NCBI RefSeq assembly: GCF_029168945.1
Contig: NC_083605.1
Coordinates: 21,279,280 to 21,343,279 of the forward strand
Length of the DNA stretch: 64,000 bases
From: Cannabis sativa
Taxonomy: Eukaryota; Streptophyta; Magnoliopsida; Rosales; Cannabaceae
Reading direction: 5' to 3'
The notes under the pieces were generated by a model. It saw only the letters and a program-made list of their open reading frames with translations, searched no databases and was not told where the DNA came from. The position numbers were made by a program, and so were the translations under genes. Positions 32,904-46,369 of this stretch are shown here, one piece after another; position 1 is the stretch's first letter; each line of letters opens with the position of its first letter.

Positions 32904-34180
32904 TGTTCTTCATTGCAGCTGCTTGAAACATGGGAAAATCTGCTTCCAGAAAAGTTAAAGCTTAAAGTTGGGAATGGCGAGTTAGTGTCGGTCAAAGCTA
33001 GAGGAAAAGCCCGTATCAAGTTTCAACAGAAATTTTAATTTTAGAAAATGTTTTATTTATTCCAAACTTTAGTAGAAACTTGATTAGCGTTTCATGTTTA
33101 CAAACACAATCTTACATATTGAATTTTTCGAGTTCTTATTGTTCAATTTCTCGTAATGGATTTCATATATGTGTTGCTCACATGGAACAAAGGCTTTATG
33201 TTTTAAGACCAAGTACACAAATCTCACTAAATAGTGAACTTTCAATGTAGCTAAACCTAGAAACCTAAAAAGAAAAGAGATTGATAATGATGATCAAACT
33301 TATCTATGACATTTACGTTTAGGTCATATAGGCTTTGATAGACTCAAAAGGCTAACCAAAGACGGTCCATTGAGAAATGTCGTCTTAGGTGAATTGCCAG
33401 TATGTGAGTCCTGCCTAGAAGGAAAAATGACCAAACGTTCTTTCTCTGCAAAGGGAGAACGTGCCAAACAACCCCTAGGGTTAGTGCATTCAGATGTTTG
33501 CGGACCCCTGAATGTAAAAGCCCAAGGTGGTTATGAGTATTTCGTCACTTTCATTGACGATTACTCTAGATATAGTTTTCTTTACCTAATGCAAAAGAAA
33601 TCTGAAACGTTTGAAAAGTTTCAAGAATTTCATGCTTTGGCTCAAAACCAATTAGGTAAAACATTAAAGATCTTGCGAACTGATAGGGGTGGAGAATATA
33701 TGGATATGCAGTTCAAAGATCATTTAATTGAACTTGGAATTGAATTCCAATACACTGCCCCAGGCACTCCACAATAAAATGGAGTTGCAGAAAGAAGAAA
33801 TCACACTCTTTTGGAAATGGTTAGGTCTATGTTGAGTTATTCAACTCTATCGACGTCCTTCTGGGGATATGCTATACAGATGGCAAAAGAAATTTTAAAT
33901 GTTGTTCCATCTAAAGCAGTCCCTAACACACCCGTCAAACTATGGAATGGTCGTACACCTAGTTTACGCCATTATAGAATTTGGGGGTGCCCTGCTCATG
34001 TCTTGAGAAAGAAAGAAGGCAAATTGGAATCGCGAACTGAAGTTTGCATGTTTGTCGGGAATTCTAAAGAGACTAGGGGTGGACTGTTTTATAGTCACAA
34101 GGATAACAAAGTGTTTGTTTCTACAAATGCTACTTTTCTTGAAGAAAACTATTTTAAAGACAACAAACCGAAAAGTAAAG
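32904..34180 (+). pseudogene. pol: copia pol of element 3, first half: protease end and integrase
   Basis: Begins inside the protease region, at the Cys of an HVCSS-like motif; gag and the protease DTGA site are missing. Next come the GAG-pre-integrase region with the HHCC zinc site (LGHIG ... CESC) and the integrase core, with catalytic residues in LVHSDVCGP, RTDRGGEY and NGVAERR. From 33301 to the break there is one frame with only two stops, TGA at 33307-33309 (a Trp position) and TAA at 33775-33777 (a Gln position); a frameshift lies further upstream, near 33030. The frame is cut at 34180 by element 4 and goes on, still in frame, at 44542. The product would have been the cleavage and integration part of a Ty1/copia polyprotein. 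Confidence 0.88.
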
Positions 34181-36061
34181 TGTTGGAATTTATTTTACCA
34201 GGATCTTAGATCTACTCACAAGTATGTTGATTAACACCTTAAATATGAACTTTCTAAAACGATGAAATAAACACATATAAAGTTTAGGAAACCTTACATT
34301 GGATGCAGCAGAACATAATCACTCCTTCCGTTTAGATATCTAGCCCTTGATTCCTTTCTGTAGCAGAACATTATCAATATCTGAACCTGGATCTCTTTCT
34401 CTGAATCTTTGATGCTGAAACTCCTTCTTGCTGAAAGTCTTTCTTCACGATCTTCCTCACTATGGTTGAGGTATCACTTGCTGTGTGTGGGCACTACTCA
34501 TACACTAAGAATTTCGAAATTTGAGAGGGAAGAAAGAGAGAGGGAGTGGTCGTACAGATAGGGAGAGAGAAGGCTCAGGTTTTTCTGAATGAAAAGTGTA
34601 ATTTTCCTGAAGCCTTCACCATCTATTTATAGCATTCCACTAGGGTTAGGTTTGAATTATTTGGCATTAAAATAATAAAAATATCAGTTTAAATTGCCTA
34701 CAAAAGTGGCCGACCATACTTAGTGGATTTAGGCCTCACTTTTTGCAATTTTGCAGTTTTACCTTTTTTGCATCTGATTTTCTAAAAAACGCCAATTTTC
34801 TAATTCAACCATTTAAATGCCAATTCTAACTATTTAATAGCTAAAAATAATTATTAAATAATATTGTCATTTATCATATTTATTAATTGAACCATACAAA
34901 GTATCATAATTAACAAATATGCCCCTAAAACTCTTTCTTTACAATTTCGCCCTTACTTAGTGAAAAAATTCACAAATAGACATAGTCTAATTTGAGAATT
35001 ATAATTGATTAATCAAAACCAATTATATGAGTCTTACAAGCAATATTATCTCAACTAGTGCGGGGACCATGGGTCTATATAACCGAGCTTCCAATAAGTA
35101 GATCAAGAATTTATTACTAAAATTCACTAACTTATTAATTCTTCGTTGAATCCACGCATAGAACTTAGAATTGCACTCTCAGTTATATAGAATGCTCTAT
35201 ACGTTCCACCATATAGACACATCATTAGTTATCTATTGTTATAATCCTAATTTGATCAATGATCCTCTATATGAATGATCTACATTGTAAAGGGATTAGA
35301 TTACCGTTACACCCTACAATGTATTTAATCCTTAAAACACTTAACCCCGTATAAATGATATTTCAGCTTATGTGAAATGAGTACTCCACCATTTATTTTT
35401 GTTTGGTCAAGCTCGAAGGAGATCATCCTTTACTTACTATTCGCCAGATAGAAGCTATAGATACCATGTTTATGATAGCGCTCCCACTCAATTGCACTAC
35501 CGTGTTCCCAAAATGTACGTATCACCCTGACCTAAAAGTAGGCTTAACTAACAAATCAAAGAACACGAATAGCCTCTCGAGATTGAGCCTAATCATATCA
35601 GGATTAAGATCATTTGATCTAGGATCAACTAGGCGATATTGACTTGAATAGATATTACGGTAAGTTTAATAAATCTAAGTCAAAGTTCAATATCGGTCCC
35701 TTCCGATGCATACTCCATGCATCCAACCTGAGCTTTACTTTAACCAATGCTCCGGAAAGAACATAGCAGTTCTTCAAATTCAAGTAAACTCTGTTGTAGA
35801 TTATCATATCAGTAAAACCCTATGTCTGATAAATCTAGGAAACTTTATTCACATAGTCATGTTTACTTTTCAATGTGTTGACGGCACAATAAACAGGATC
35901 AAGTATGTGAAAAGGGTTTCAGATGAATTCATACATTATGTACATATAATCATGAAATAAATCATGTGAACCATGCAACATTAAATGTTATTTCTGATCT
36001 ATATTAATAAGTAAATTTGATTATATTGAAATGAGTTTTATTTAGGGCATAAAACCCAACA
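34181..36061 (-). repeat. 3' LTR of element 4 (left copy)
   Basis: TGTTGGAATTTATTTTACC to AAACCCAACA on the plus strand; the minus-strand TATA box is at 34624-34631. The plus-strand 79- and 84-codon frames in it recur in the sister LTRs but show no sign of protein-level constraint. Confidence 0.93.
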
Positions 36062-36072
36062 AACTCCCACTT
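36062..36072 (-). other. Polypurine tract of element 4
   Basis: Minus-strand AAGTGGGAGTT next to the 3' LTR. Confidence 0.8.
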
Positions 36073-38360
36073 GCACTAATATAAAACAAAAAGTGCGTTT
36101 CAAATAATCTCAACACCTTGATATACAAATCAAGTGTAGTAGTAGTAAACTCCTTGTAATAGGATCTAAAAGGTTGAATTAACAACAACCTTTCCGCCAC
36201 TATTACTCTTCCTTATTCACAAAATCATTGATAATGTGAAATTCCTCTCTATATCTATTCTCTTGGGATACTGGATTCTATACCTTTGGCAACTACTCTT
36301 AGTTAATCAAGAAAGTAACACTAATAGTTTAGGCAATTTGGAATGGTGCCAAAGATGTATAGAACTTTCCTTAGACTGAATAAGTACCTTTCCTGCAGCT
36401 TTAACATTCAGTCCCTTTCTGGTAGACCTAGAGACTTCAGATAGGTTTTAACACTTCTCCGAAATCACTATTCCACCCCTAGAGTAACCACCATCTTATC
36501 AGAAAGATTTACTAGCACAAAGGCAAATTTCGAAATCTGATATGGTGTAGTCTAAGAGTTTTAAACACACCCTTATAGACTAACATATAGTTCATCTTCT
36601 TAATCTTAAGATTTACTTGATTGTCTTCCTATGTTCTTCTCCTGGATTAATCTGATACCTACTCATTACTCCCACTCAACAGCAGGTGTCTGGTCTAAGG
36701 CATACAAAAGCATATCTAAGAACTCTCACTGTTGATTTAAGAAATTCTTTCATGGCTTTATCTTTTCTGGAATAGTTGAGACTTTTCCTTAGATAAATAA
36801 AATCTATGCCTAGAAGTCGAGAAGCTTCTATAGATTGCCATTAGAAAGAAAATGCTTCAGCATCTTACTAAAGTAAGTTGCTTGCATTAGAGTAAGTAAT
36901 TACCAGGTATACCACAAGCCATAGGTTTAGATAAACTCAAACCTATAATACTAGGAACAGGAAGTTTGTTAAGTCCGTAGAATAGACTTACTAACTAAAA
37001 TTTCCTTTTATGTCCTTGTAATAGAAAACTTTAGGTTATTCAATGTGAATGGATTAAACCATAGTTCTATTGGCTTTTCTTCTTAGTTTCTTCTCTTGAC
37101 AATCCATTACTTGTTTAAACTCACAATGGATTTTAATCATTAGTGTCTCCCAAGTCATAAGAAGGTGAGTTCCTAGAAACTCTCCCACTACGACAAGGTA
37201 CCGTGAATTATGTCGAAGAAAACTAAATGGTATTAAGCTCTTTGGTTGTGACAAGACAACAGAAGCAGTGGGATCATCATATGTAAGATGATAGAACACT
37301 TTTGGAATCAAGAATTAAATATCTCCTTTATTTGCTACTTGATTTTCAGACTTAGTCATTTTCTTAGAAAAGTAGTATTTGTTTGAACAAAAACTTTCTT
37401 ATCTATTGACAATGGGATGGTCCACCCCTAATCACTTAGAATAGCTAACAAAACATGGTTAACAGTTCTAGCTTTTATTAAGATTTTTATTAGGTCATCC
37501 ATGAATCTAGTAATGATTTACATTAAGTATACAACCATTACATCATTCTGAAATTGTATTACCATAGAAGGATTTAGGCAACGACTAGTAACTAATCATC
37601 AATATGCAAATCGAAATTTCTGGGGAGGTAAGTTTGGATATAATTCAAAAATCAATTTAATGATCTTTGAACTGCATATCTACTAACTATTTCTCCACCC
37701 CTATCAGTTCGCAAGATCTTTAACCACTTACCTTAATGGTTTTAACCATTGCTAGAAATTAATGAAATATTTAAACATTTCAAATTTCTTGCTAAAAGGT
37801 ATAATCTAGAGTTATCGTTTTAAGAATACAACGAAAAACTCATATCCACCCCTGAATGTTCATCCATCTGCGAATGAGATGAACTACTTTCAGTTTATAT
37901 AGGCATATTAACTCTTTGCAGAGATCGATCTTGTCAAATCCACTATGAACAAGATACAAATGCCATAGATTAAAAAAAATGTGGTAGTGTCTTTTGATGA
38001 CTTAGGTTTACATCAAAGAGTTCTTAGAATAGTGCAAGTGGATCCTGGTCACTGAGTACCTAACTCATATTCCATACAGTTTGAATCCATTAATAGAAGA
38101 TGGATATTAAACCCTTGTGAAGGTGTAACTGTATTGCATCCTGGAATTAGAAATATAAGAAAATTTCTGTTTGGATTCTAAAATTAAAGTCAAAGACTTA
38201 AATTCAACCAAATATAATGATTAATTCTTTCTTGGACCACCACTACTAATTTAAATTCTAAGTCAGATTTGCCCATACAAGTAGGAGATTTCTAAGATTG
38301 AGGTTTTATATCAATTGGGAATAGAATTTCGGGATTATAATCATATGCGTCATTTAATTT
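36073..38360 (-). pseudogene. Decayed pol stub of element 4
   Basis: On the minus strand, the same shrunken integrase-linker-RNase H relic as in elements 5 and 7. The DRGGE region with GATAGGGGTGGAG is near 37700, the linker near 37050-37310 and the RNase H scrap GGGGTGGAATAG near 36470. No open frame longer than a leftover of 85 codons. Confidence 0.7.
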
Positions 38361-38369
38361 CTTAAGAGA

Positions 38370-39245
38370 AAATATAGAATGACATGAAATGATTTATAGA
38401 CCATTGATCCAATGATATGTTATTGAGCTAATTCGAAATGAATAAGCTAAGAGGAATTAGGATAATTTCGTTTATAAATAAGAATCCAATGATGCTTCAC
38501 TTAGCGAAAGTCAAAGTAATCTTATTTATACAATCTTCTTGTTTCATATCGTAAAAATACTAGTCTAAGGTGTCATCAATTGATGAACAGCTAGATGTCG
38601 CATATACAATATTTATCTTTCGAGATCTAACACTATTATGTATGTCTAATGGTGAAAATCCACTAGGGATTTATCTCATTAGATAAACAAGCCAAGTTAG
38701 ACCAACAATGAAGATTCGAAATTAAACTACAACTTAATAACAGAAAATAACATGGTTCAATATAAATTCATACACAATTCAGAAATTATAAGCATATAGC
38801 AAGTAGGAATGACAAGTGAAAATACTAAAACATACAATCCTAAATAATTTCCAAGGTTTTCAACAAACTGATATCAGTGTCCCGTTTAGGCGAGAGTCAA
38901 AGCTACCATTCATTGAATAGAGTTGTCAGCACATCTAAAATAGAAACCATTCTAGCAACCTTTTATTCGATCAATATAAGAATCCAACGTTGTCCCGGTA
39001 GGCGAGAGTCAAGGTTATTCTCATTTTATGAGCTTCCACCATTGTTTCATGTTTTATAAGTTTATCTCTAAGTAGTCACCGTAGGGGAGAGTCTAATAGA
39101 GACGAAAACTTACAAAACACTTATCAAAGGAGATCTTACGGTGTTAAATGCATTCAACGAATAACCATCCATAGGGGGACGAAGTCTAGCGTCTCGAGGT
39201 TATATTGAAAACATTTAACTATTGTAAGACCAACAATGGAGATCG
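38370..39245 (-). other. Leader modules of element 4 (mosaic)
   Basis: On the minus strand: a type II hairpin at 39065-39102 (TCTCTA / TAGAGA), a first 20-mer copy with the element 7 spelling (GCCTACCGGGAC), and a second copy with the element 1 spelling followed by the intact palindrome ACTGATATCAGT (38867-38878). A degenerate second module is at about 38370-38720. The mixture points to recombination between subfamilies. Confidence 0.55.
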
Positions 39246-39249
39246 AATA

Positions 39250-42200
39250 TCTTAGTAATAATAAAGCTCATTATTTAAAGTGAGTTGTATTTTCTTTGAT
39301 TCTTTTTATTTAATCTATTTATTTTAAATATATATTTATTTAATTGAAATTTCTAATTTAGAATGAAAAATTCTAAATATAAATTTTAATTTAATATTTA
39401 TAAATTTTACTTAGATGGATATGAAAATAACATGAATTATTTCCATCTTAGTAATAATTTCCAATAAATATTTAGAAAAATATTCAATTTAAGTTGTTAC
39501 AAAATTAATTTAAATTAATTTACTACTCAAATTTAATTTTCTATAAATATATATTGCATTTTGAAAAATTAAAGTATTCAAGGATACAATTTTCGAAAAT
39601 GCATGTTAAAATAAAAAATTAATCCAAGAAAAATTATTCTAATTTAATGTTGGCCCAAAATTAATTTACAACAAAAAATATAATTTTCCTATTTAATTAA
39701 ATATATAAGAAAAATTTCAAATATTTAAGTATGATGATGAAAATCAACTTAAATATTAATTTTCTATTTAATTAAATACACTAGAAAAATACTTCAAGCA
39801 AAAATATCATCTATCTAGATTTTTCTTTGACTAATTAATTCAATTTCTAATAATATACTTTAATTCAATTTATTTTAAATTAATCAATAAATGAAAAAAT
39901 CATTGATTTAAGTTGATCCAAGAATTAATTAAAATAAATAATTAATTTACAACTTAATCTATTTTTCAAGATAAATTCAAAATCATCTTGCACTATGAAA
40001 TGCAATTTCGAAAGTTGATTAATAAAATAAAGAAATATATATTTTACTTCATTTATTTTAATTAATCATTAAATGAAAAAATCATTGATTTAAGTTGGTC
40101 CAAAATTAAAATAAATAATTTACAACTTTAATCTATTTTTCAAATAAAATTCGAAATTCCAGCATTTAAGAAATGCAATTTTGAAATTTGATTAATAAAA
40201 TAAAGGAAAAATATATTTTGAAAAATTATTTAAATTTAGTTGAAAAAATAAATTTCAACTAAAAATAATTTTTTTTTATTTAATTAAGTGTCATGAAAAA
40301 GAAATATTTAAGTATCATGATGAAAATCAACTTAGATATTTAATTTTCAAATTAATTAAATGTATTAAATTCAAGAAATAAATAATTAAGTGTAGAGAAG
40401 CCTTAATTATTAATCTCTAGTTTAATACTAAGAAAAATATACTTAAAATAAATTGTACCAAAATTAATTATTTAAATAATTAATTTCACAATGTATAATA
40501 TTTTCCTATTTAATATTAGAAATAATAAGTAGTCTAGAAATAACTATCTAGAAAATATCTTATTTGACTAAGTATCTTTTCCACAAAATTTGAAAAAATA
40601 TCTAATTTAAGTTGTATTAGAAAAAATCTAGAACTTAAATATTTTCAAATTTAAGTTTAATTAAATATCAAAAATTAAGTTGTAACCAGTTAATTCAAAA
40701 ATATTCCATTTTAAGTTAATATTCGAAAAGATATTAACCTAAAAAATATCTAAAATATTCTATTTTAAGTTAATATTCGAAAATATATTAACTTAAAAAA
40801 TATCTTAAAGAATCTTAATAACTAATGCCGAAAATTCCTCAACTTAATTTTGAAATTTTAATCCAAAAGATATTCAGATATAAGTTGGTTAGTTGTAGAT
40901 AACTAAATATCAACTTAAATAAGAATATTTAATGAAAAATTTAAATTAAGCTTCAGAAAGAATCTAGATGGTTATAATTCTATATTTAGTTAAATACAAG
41001 AAAATACATATAGTTTAGCTTAGAATAAAAAATTCTTTAAACTATAATTTTCTTAAATTAATTTAAAAAAAAATGAAATTTATTATGTTGCTAATCAATT
41101 TTATTAGGTTAAACTAGTTTAATTAACCTAGTACAGTTATTCAAATCAGGCAAATGGGCCTTCACAATTTGGGTGGTTCATGTGAGGGGGTGCTGGGTTC
41201 AGTATGTCGTACCCACTACTATGGCTCCCAACTCTCACACAAGGCCCAAAAGAGAGGAATTTAACCTTAAAATGAACAACTGTTATTAATTGACTAAGCC
41301 CAAAAACTAAATGGGCCTAAATAAAATATATCAATGACTATGACATTTTATTTAGCAACAACAACCTATATGCATCTATAATGAAATTAAACACATAGGC
41401 TCACACAGGCACACTTTGGATGGGTCCTATCATGTTGCTAGGTCATACACAGATGAAAGAAGATTGTAAATATACCTTCTACAAATTATTTACTTGACCA
41501 AGGGAGCCATGAGTTAAAATCAGATCATAGGATCTGTCAACAAGTTAACCATGGCTATTTGCAATCAAGCAATAATAGGTTTTGAAAACTTACACATAAG
41601 CTAAAACACAAACTCCTGCAACAAGGTTAGCTGGATAGTTGGATGTAGGATTTATTTAATTTTAAATTAAATAATTAATTTCGAAAATAATTAATTAAAT
41701 AAAAAAAATAATTTTCGAAAATTTAAAAAAAAAATTTGAAAAAATTCGAAATTAAAAAAAATTTAAATTTAAAATTAAACCTAAAATTTTGAAAAATTAG
41801 GTTTCAACCAACCTAAATATCATTTCAAAATTGCTAACTACTTTTAAAAATTTAAATGTTATTTTATAAATAAAAATTAAATAAAAAATTAAAAAAGATA
41901 AATGAATATCTTTTTCAGATTTTAAATGTAATTTAAATAAATAAAATAACAAAATTTAAAAGTTAGCAAAATATCTTACATCTTTTTAAAATTACATGAT
42001 TATAGTTATCTTATTTTAAATTTAAATAAGGTCAAATTATTTAAAAAAAAATTAATTTAAAATATTTAAAATCTGACCTTAAATTTAAAAATAAGATAAG
42101 ATATAATCAAATTTAAAAATAAGATAGATTATTAAGCAAAAAATATAGATACTAACTATTTTCAAATTCAAATTACACTAATATTTTGAATTAAATCTAA

Positions 42201-42638
42201 AAAATATTAAATTAATTCATAATGATAATTAGAATTGAATTAGGAATAGTATAAATACAGAACTACACAAAAAATCGGAAGTTAATTCCATGAAAAAGCA
42301 TGAAAAATCGAAGAAAAACGAAAAAAATGCGAGCTGTACGGACAGTTTTCGCGCGCGCATGAGAATTTCAGCACAACTCCGTTTTTTTCGAATCTTCAAA
42401 AAATCATAACTAATTCAAATTAAATCGAAATTGAGTTCTGTAAAAAAGTAACTTGCTTAATTTTTTCCATACTATCCAATAAAAATAATTCCAGAAACAA
42501 TTATTCAATTATTTTTAACGAAAATTTACAAACACCAATCAATCATCAAATAACACTCAATACAACATGATACCATCCAAAAAACAAACAAACAATCGTT
42601 TTAAAGTCCAAATTTCTTGCAAGTAAATCAATTACCAT
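39250..42638 (-). other. AT-rich leader of element 4
   Basis: Non-coding AT-rich sequence with the 94-nt block at 41155-41248 and the larger island at about 41375-41652. No other structure is seen. Confidence 0.7.
41155..41248 (-). other. Conserved 94-nt GC-rich block (element 4)
   Basis: The same 94-nt length and complementary ends TGGGCCTT / AAGGCCCA as the other copies. Confidence 0.6.
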
Positions 42639-42651
42639 GGCTCTGAGGCCA
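42639..42651 (-). other. Primer-binding site of element 4 (variant)
   Basis: Minus-strand TGGCCTCAGAGCC, two bases from the LTR end. Confidence 0.75.
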
Positions 42652-42653
42652 GT

Positions 42654-44536
42654 TGTTGGAAATTATTTTACCAGGATCTTAGATCTACTCACAAGTATGT
42701 TGATTAACACCTTAAATATGAACTTTCTAAAACGATGAAATAAACACATATAAAGTTTAGGAAACATTACATTGGGTGCAGCAGAATATAATGACTCCTT
42801 CCATTCAGATATCTAGCCCTTGATTCCTTTCTGTAGTAGAGCATTATCAATATCTGAACCTGGATCTCTTTCTCTGAATCTTTGATGCTGAAACTCCTTC
42901 TTGCTGAAAGTCTTTCTTCACGATCTTCCCTCACTATGGTTGAGGTATCACTTGCTGTGTGTGGGCACTACTCATACACTAAGAATTTCGAAATTTGAGA
43001 GGGAAGAAAGAGAGAGGGAGTGGTCGGCCAGATAGGGAGAGAGAAGACTCAGGTTTTTCTAAATGAAAAGTGTAATTTTCCTAAAGCCTTCACTATCTAT
43101 TTATAGCATTCCACTAGGGTTAGGTTTGAATTATTTGGCATTAAAATAATGAAAAATATCAGCTTAAATTGCCTACAAATGTGGCCGGCCATGCTTAGTG
43201 GATTTGGGCCTCACTTTTTGCAATTTGGCAGTTTTACCTTTTCTGCATCTGATTTTCTCAAAAACGCCAATTTTCTAATTCAACCATTTAAATGCCAATT
43301 CTAACTATTTAATAACTATAAATAATTATTAAATAATATTGTCATTTATCATATTTATTAATTGAACCATACAAAGTATCATAATTAACAAATATGCCCC
43401 TAAAACTCTTTCTTTACAATTTCGTCCTTACTTAGTGAAAAAATTCACAAATAGACATAGTCTAATTTGAGAATTATAATTGATTAATCAAAACCAATTA
43501 TATGAGTCTTACAAGCAATATTATCTCAACTAGTGCGGGGACCATGGGTCTATATAACCGGGCTTCCAATAAGTAGATCAAGAATTTATTACTAAAATTC
43601 ACTAACTTATTAATTCTTCGTTGAATCCACGCATAGAACTTAGAATTGCACTCTCAGTTATATAGAATGCTCTGTACGTTCCACCATATAGACACATCAT
43701 TAGTTATCCATTGTTATAATCCTAATTTGATCAATGATCCTCTATATGAATGATCTACACTGTAAAGGGATTAGATTACCGTTACACCCTACAATGTATT
43801 TAATCCTTAAAACACTTAACCCCGTATAAATGATATTTCAGCTTATGTGTAATGAGTACTCTACCATTTATTTTCGTTTGGTCAAGCTCGAAGGAGATCA
43901 TCCTTTACTTACTATTCGCCAGATAGAAGCTATAGATTCCATGTTTATGATAGCGCTCCCACTCAATTGCAGTACCGTGTTCCCAAAATGTACGTATCAC
44001 CCTGACCTAAAAGTAGGCTTAACTAACAAATCAAAGAACACGAATAGCCTCTCGAGATTGAGCCTAATCATATCAGGATTAAGATCATTTGATCTAGGAT
44101 CAACTAGGCGATATTGACTTGAATAGATATTACGGTAAAATTAATAAATCTAAGTCAAAGTTCAATATCGGTCCCTTCCGATGCATACTCCATGCATCCA
44201 ACCTGAGCTTTACTTTAACCAATGCTCTGGAAAGAACATAGCATTTCTACAAATGCAAGTAAACTCTGTTGTAGATTATCATATCAGTAAAACCCTATGT
44301 CTGATAAATCTAGGAAACTTTATTCACATAGTCATGTATACTTTCCAATGTGTTGACGGCACAATAAACAGGATCAAGTATGTGAAAAGGGTTTCAGATG
44401 AATTCATACATTATGTACATATAATCATGAAATAAATCATGTGAACCATGCAACATTAAATATTATTTCTGATCTATATTAATAAGTAAATCGGATTATA
44501 TTGAAATGAGTTTTATTTAGGGCATAAAACCCAACA
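42654..44536 (-). repeat. 5' LTR of element 4 (right copy)
   Basis: TGTTGGAAATTATTTTACC to AAACCCAACA on the plus strand; the minus-strand TATA box at 43098-43105 would drive leftward transcription through the element. Confidence 0.93.
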
Positions 44537-46340
44537 TAAAGTTGTATTAGAGGAAATGCTTTCAGATATAACTCCTTCCAATGTTCCTTCCTCTTCCACT
44601 CAAGAAGAGGATAATCCCACTCCCTCAGTCGAACCAACTGAGAACACTACTACCAAAATTCATGTTCAGAAGATCACCTCTCCTCGTCGTAGTGGGAGGG
44701 TTTCAACAAAACCAGCTCGTTATGGCTTGGATGGTGAAATCAATATGGTCATTGGTGACGGTATTGATGACGACCCATTAACCTATAAACAGGCAATGGC
44801 AAGTCCACAACAGAAACGATGGTCAGCCGGCATGGATTCAGAGATGGATTCCATGGAAAAGAACAAAGTCTGGGAATATGTAGATGCACTCGATGACTAT
44901 CGTCCAATCGGATGTAAGTGGGTTTACAAGAAGAAAAGAGGCGTTGGAGGCGAAGTCGAAACTTTTAAAGCTAGACAGGTAGCCAAGGGTTATACCCAAA
45001 GAGAAGGTGTGGACTATGAGGATACTTTTAGTCCTGTCGCCATGCTCAAATCCATCCGAATTCTTCTCTCCATAGCTATTGCTTTCGATTATGAAATCTG
45101 ACAAATGGATGTCAAGACAGCCTTCCTTAATGGGGTACTTGAAGAAACCATCTATATGGAGCAACCAGAAGGCTATGTTCTTCCAGGGCAGGAAAAGAAA
45201 GTTTGCAAATTAAATAAGTCTATCTATGGACTTAAGCAAGCTTCTCGCTCATGGAACAAAAGGTTTGATGAAATCATCAAGACCCACGGCTTTCTTCAGA
45301 ATGAAGATGAACCTTGTGTTTACCAACTCAAGGAAGACCAAGTAGTAGTATTCCTAGTCCTTTATGTTGACAACATTTTGATTATTGGAAACAATATCAA
45401 GAAAATGACTAACATCAAGGAATGGCTTGACACTCAATTCAATATGAAAGATTTGGGTGAGGCAGCTTATGTTCTTGGTATTCAGATTATCAGAAACTGG
45501 AAGAACAGATCTCTTGCTCTCTCTCAAACAACCTACATTGACAAAGTTTTAGAGAGATTCTCCATGAACAACACCAATGGGGCGAATATGCCTTCTAGAT
45601 ATGGTATTCGTCTATCTAAGGAACAGTCTCCTACTGATCCTCAAGAGATAGAGGACATGGCAAAAATTCCTTATGCTTCTGCAGTTGGAAGTCTAATGTA
45701 TGCAATGTTATGCACTAGACCTGACATCTGCTATGCAGTTGGAATCGTAAGCAGGTATCAATGAAATCCAGGTCAGGAACATTGGAATGCAGTTAAGTAT
45801 ATTCTGAAATACTTAAAGAGTACAAGAAATCTTGTGTTAGTCTACAAGGGTGGTGCTTTAAATCCCATAGGCTATACCGACTCAGATTTCCAGGCATGTC
45901 TTGAAGACAGGAAATCTACATCTGGGATGGTGTTTACTCTTGGGGGTGGAGTAGTGGTTTGGAGAAGTGCTAAACAAACCGCGATTTCAGACTCTACGAT
46001 GGAAGCAGAATACATAGCTGCAACAGAAGCTGCCAAAGAGCTTGTTTGGCTAAGAAAGTTCTTCACCAATATCGGTGTCGTGCTTGGAATGGAAAAGCCT
46101 CTTGTCCTACTTTGTGATAACAATGGAGCAATAGCCAACAGTAAGGAACCTCGAAGCCACAAGAGAAGCAAACACATAGAAAGGAAATATCACATCATCA
46201 GAGAATATGTGGCAAGAGGGGATGTACTGGTTGAGAAAGTGGACACAGAAGACAACTTAGCCGATCTATTCACCAAAGTCTTGGCAGTGACTGCATTTGA
46301 AAAGCACCGTCAGAATTCAGGATTAATTGATATGTACTGA
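44537..46340 (+). pseudogene. pol: copia pol of element 3, second half: reverse transcriptase and RNase H
   Basis: After the duplicated TAAAG the frame goes on from 34180. It holds the linker, the RT start (NKVWEYVDAL, KWVYKKKR, ARQVAKGYTQ), the RT core, and RNase H (GYTDSDFQACLEDRKSTSG, ISDSTMEAEYIAATEA), with a normal copia C-terminus ending GLIDMY. Stops are TGA at 45099-45101 (a Trp position before QMDVKTAF) and TGA at 45762-45764. The catalytic box reads YVDN instead of YVDD: the second Asp codon is AAC at 45372-45374, a G-to-A change that should kill the enzyme. There is no frameshift in this half. It is one of the two most complete pol genes in the window, but it is dead. Confidence 0.9.
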
Positions 46341-46358
46341 TTAGTTTTATATTAGTGC

Positions 46359-46369
46359 AAGTGAGAGTT
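46359..46369 (+). other. Polypurine tract of element 3
   Basis: AAGTGAGAGTT, one change from the family sequence, directly before the LTR. Confidence 0.75.

Larger units (their letters stand above)
34181..44536 (-). mobile_element. Copia element 4 (complete, non-coding, minus strand, about 10.4 kb)
   Basis: LTRs of 1881 bp (left) and 1883 bp (right), a perfect target duplication TAAAG (34176-34180 and 44537-44541), a variant primer-binding site on the right and a polypurine tract on the left. It sits in the pol frame of element 3. Inside are the AT-rich leader, the 94-nt block, leader modules and the same decayed pol stub as in elements 5 and 7. It has no coding capacity. Confidence 0.95.

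Noticed and set aside
35403..35642. 79-codon frame (MVKLEGDHPLL...) recurring in six or more subfamily 2 LTRs, always antisense to the LTR
   Set aside because: It recurs because the LTRs are nearly identical. Many of the differences between copies change the amino acid (for example Ile/Leu/Thr, Pro/Ser, Gln/His), there is no start context, and the same holds for the 84-codon frame next to it.
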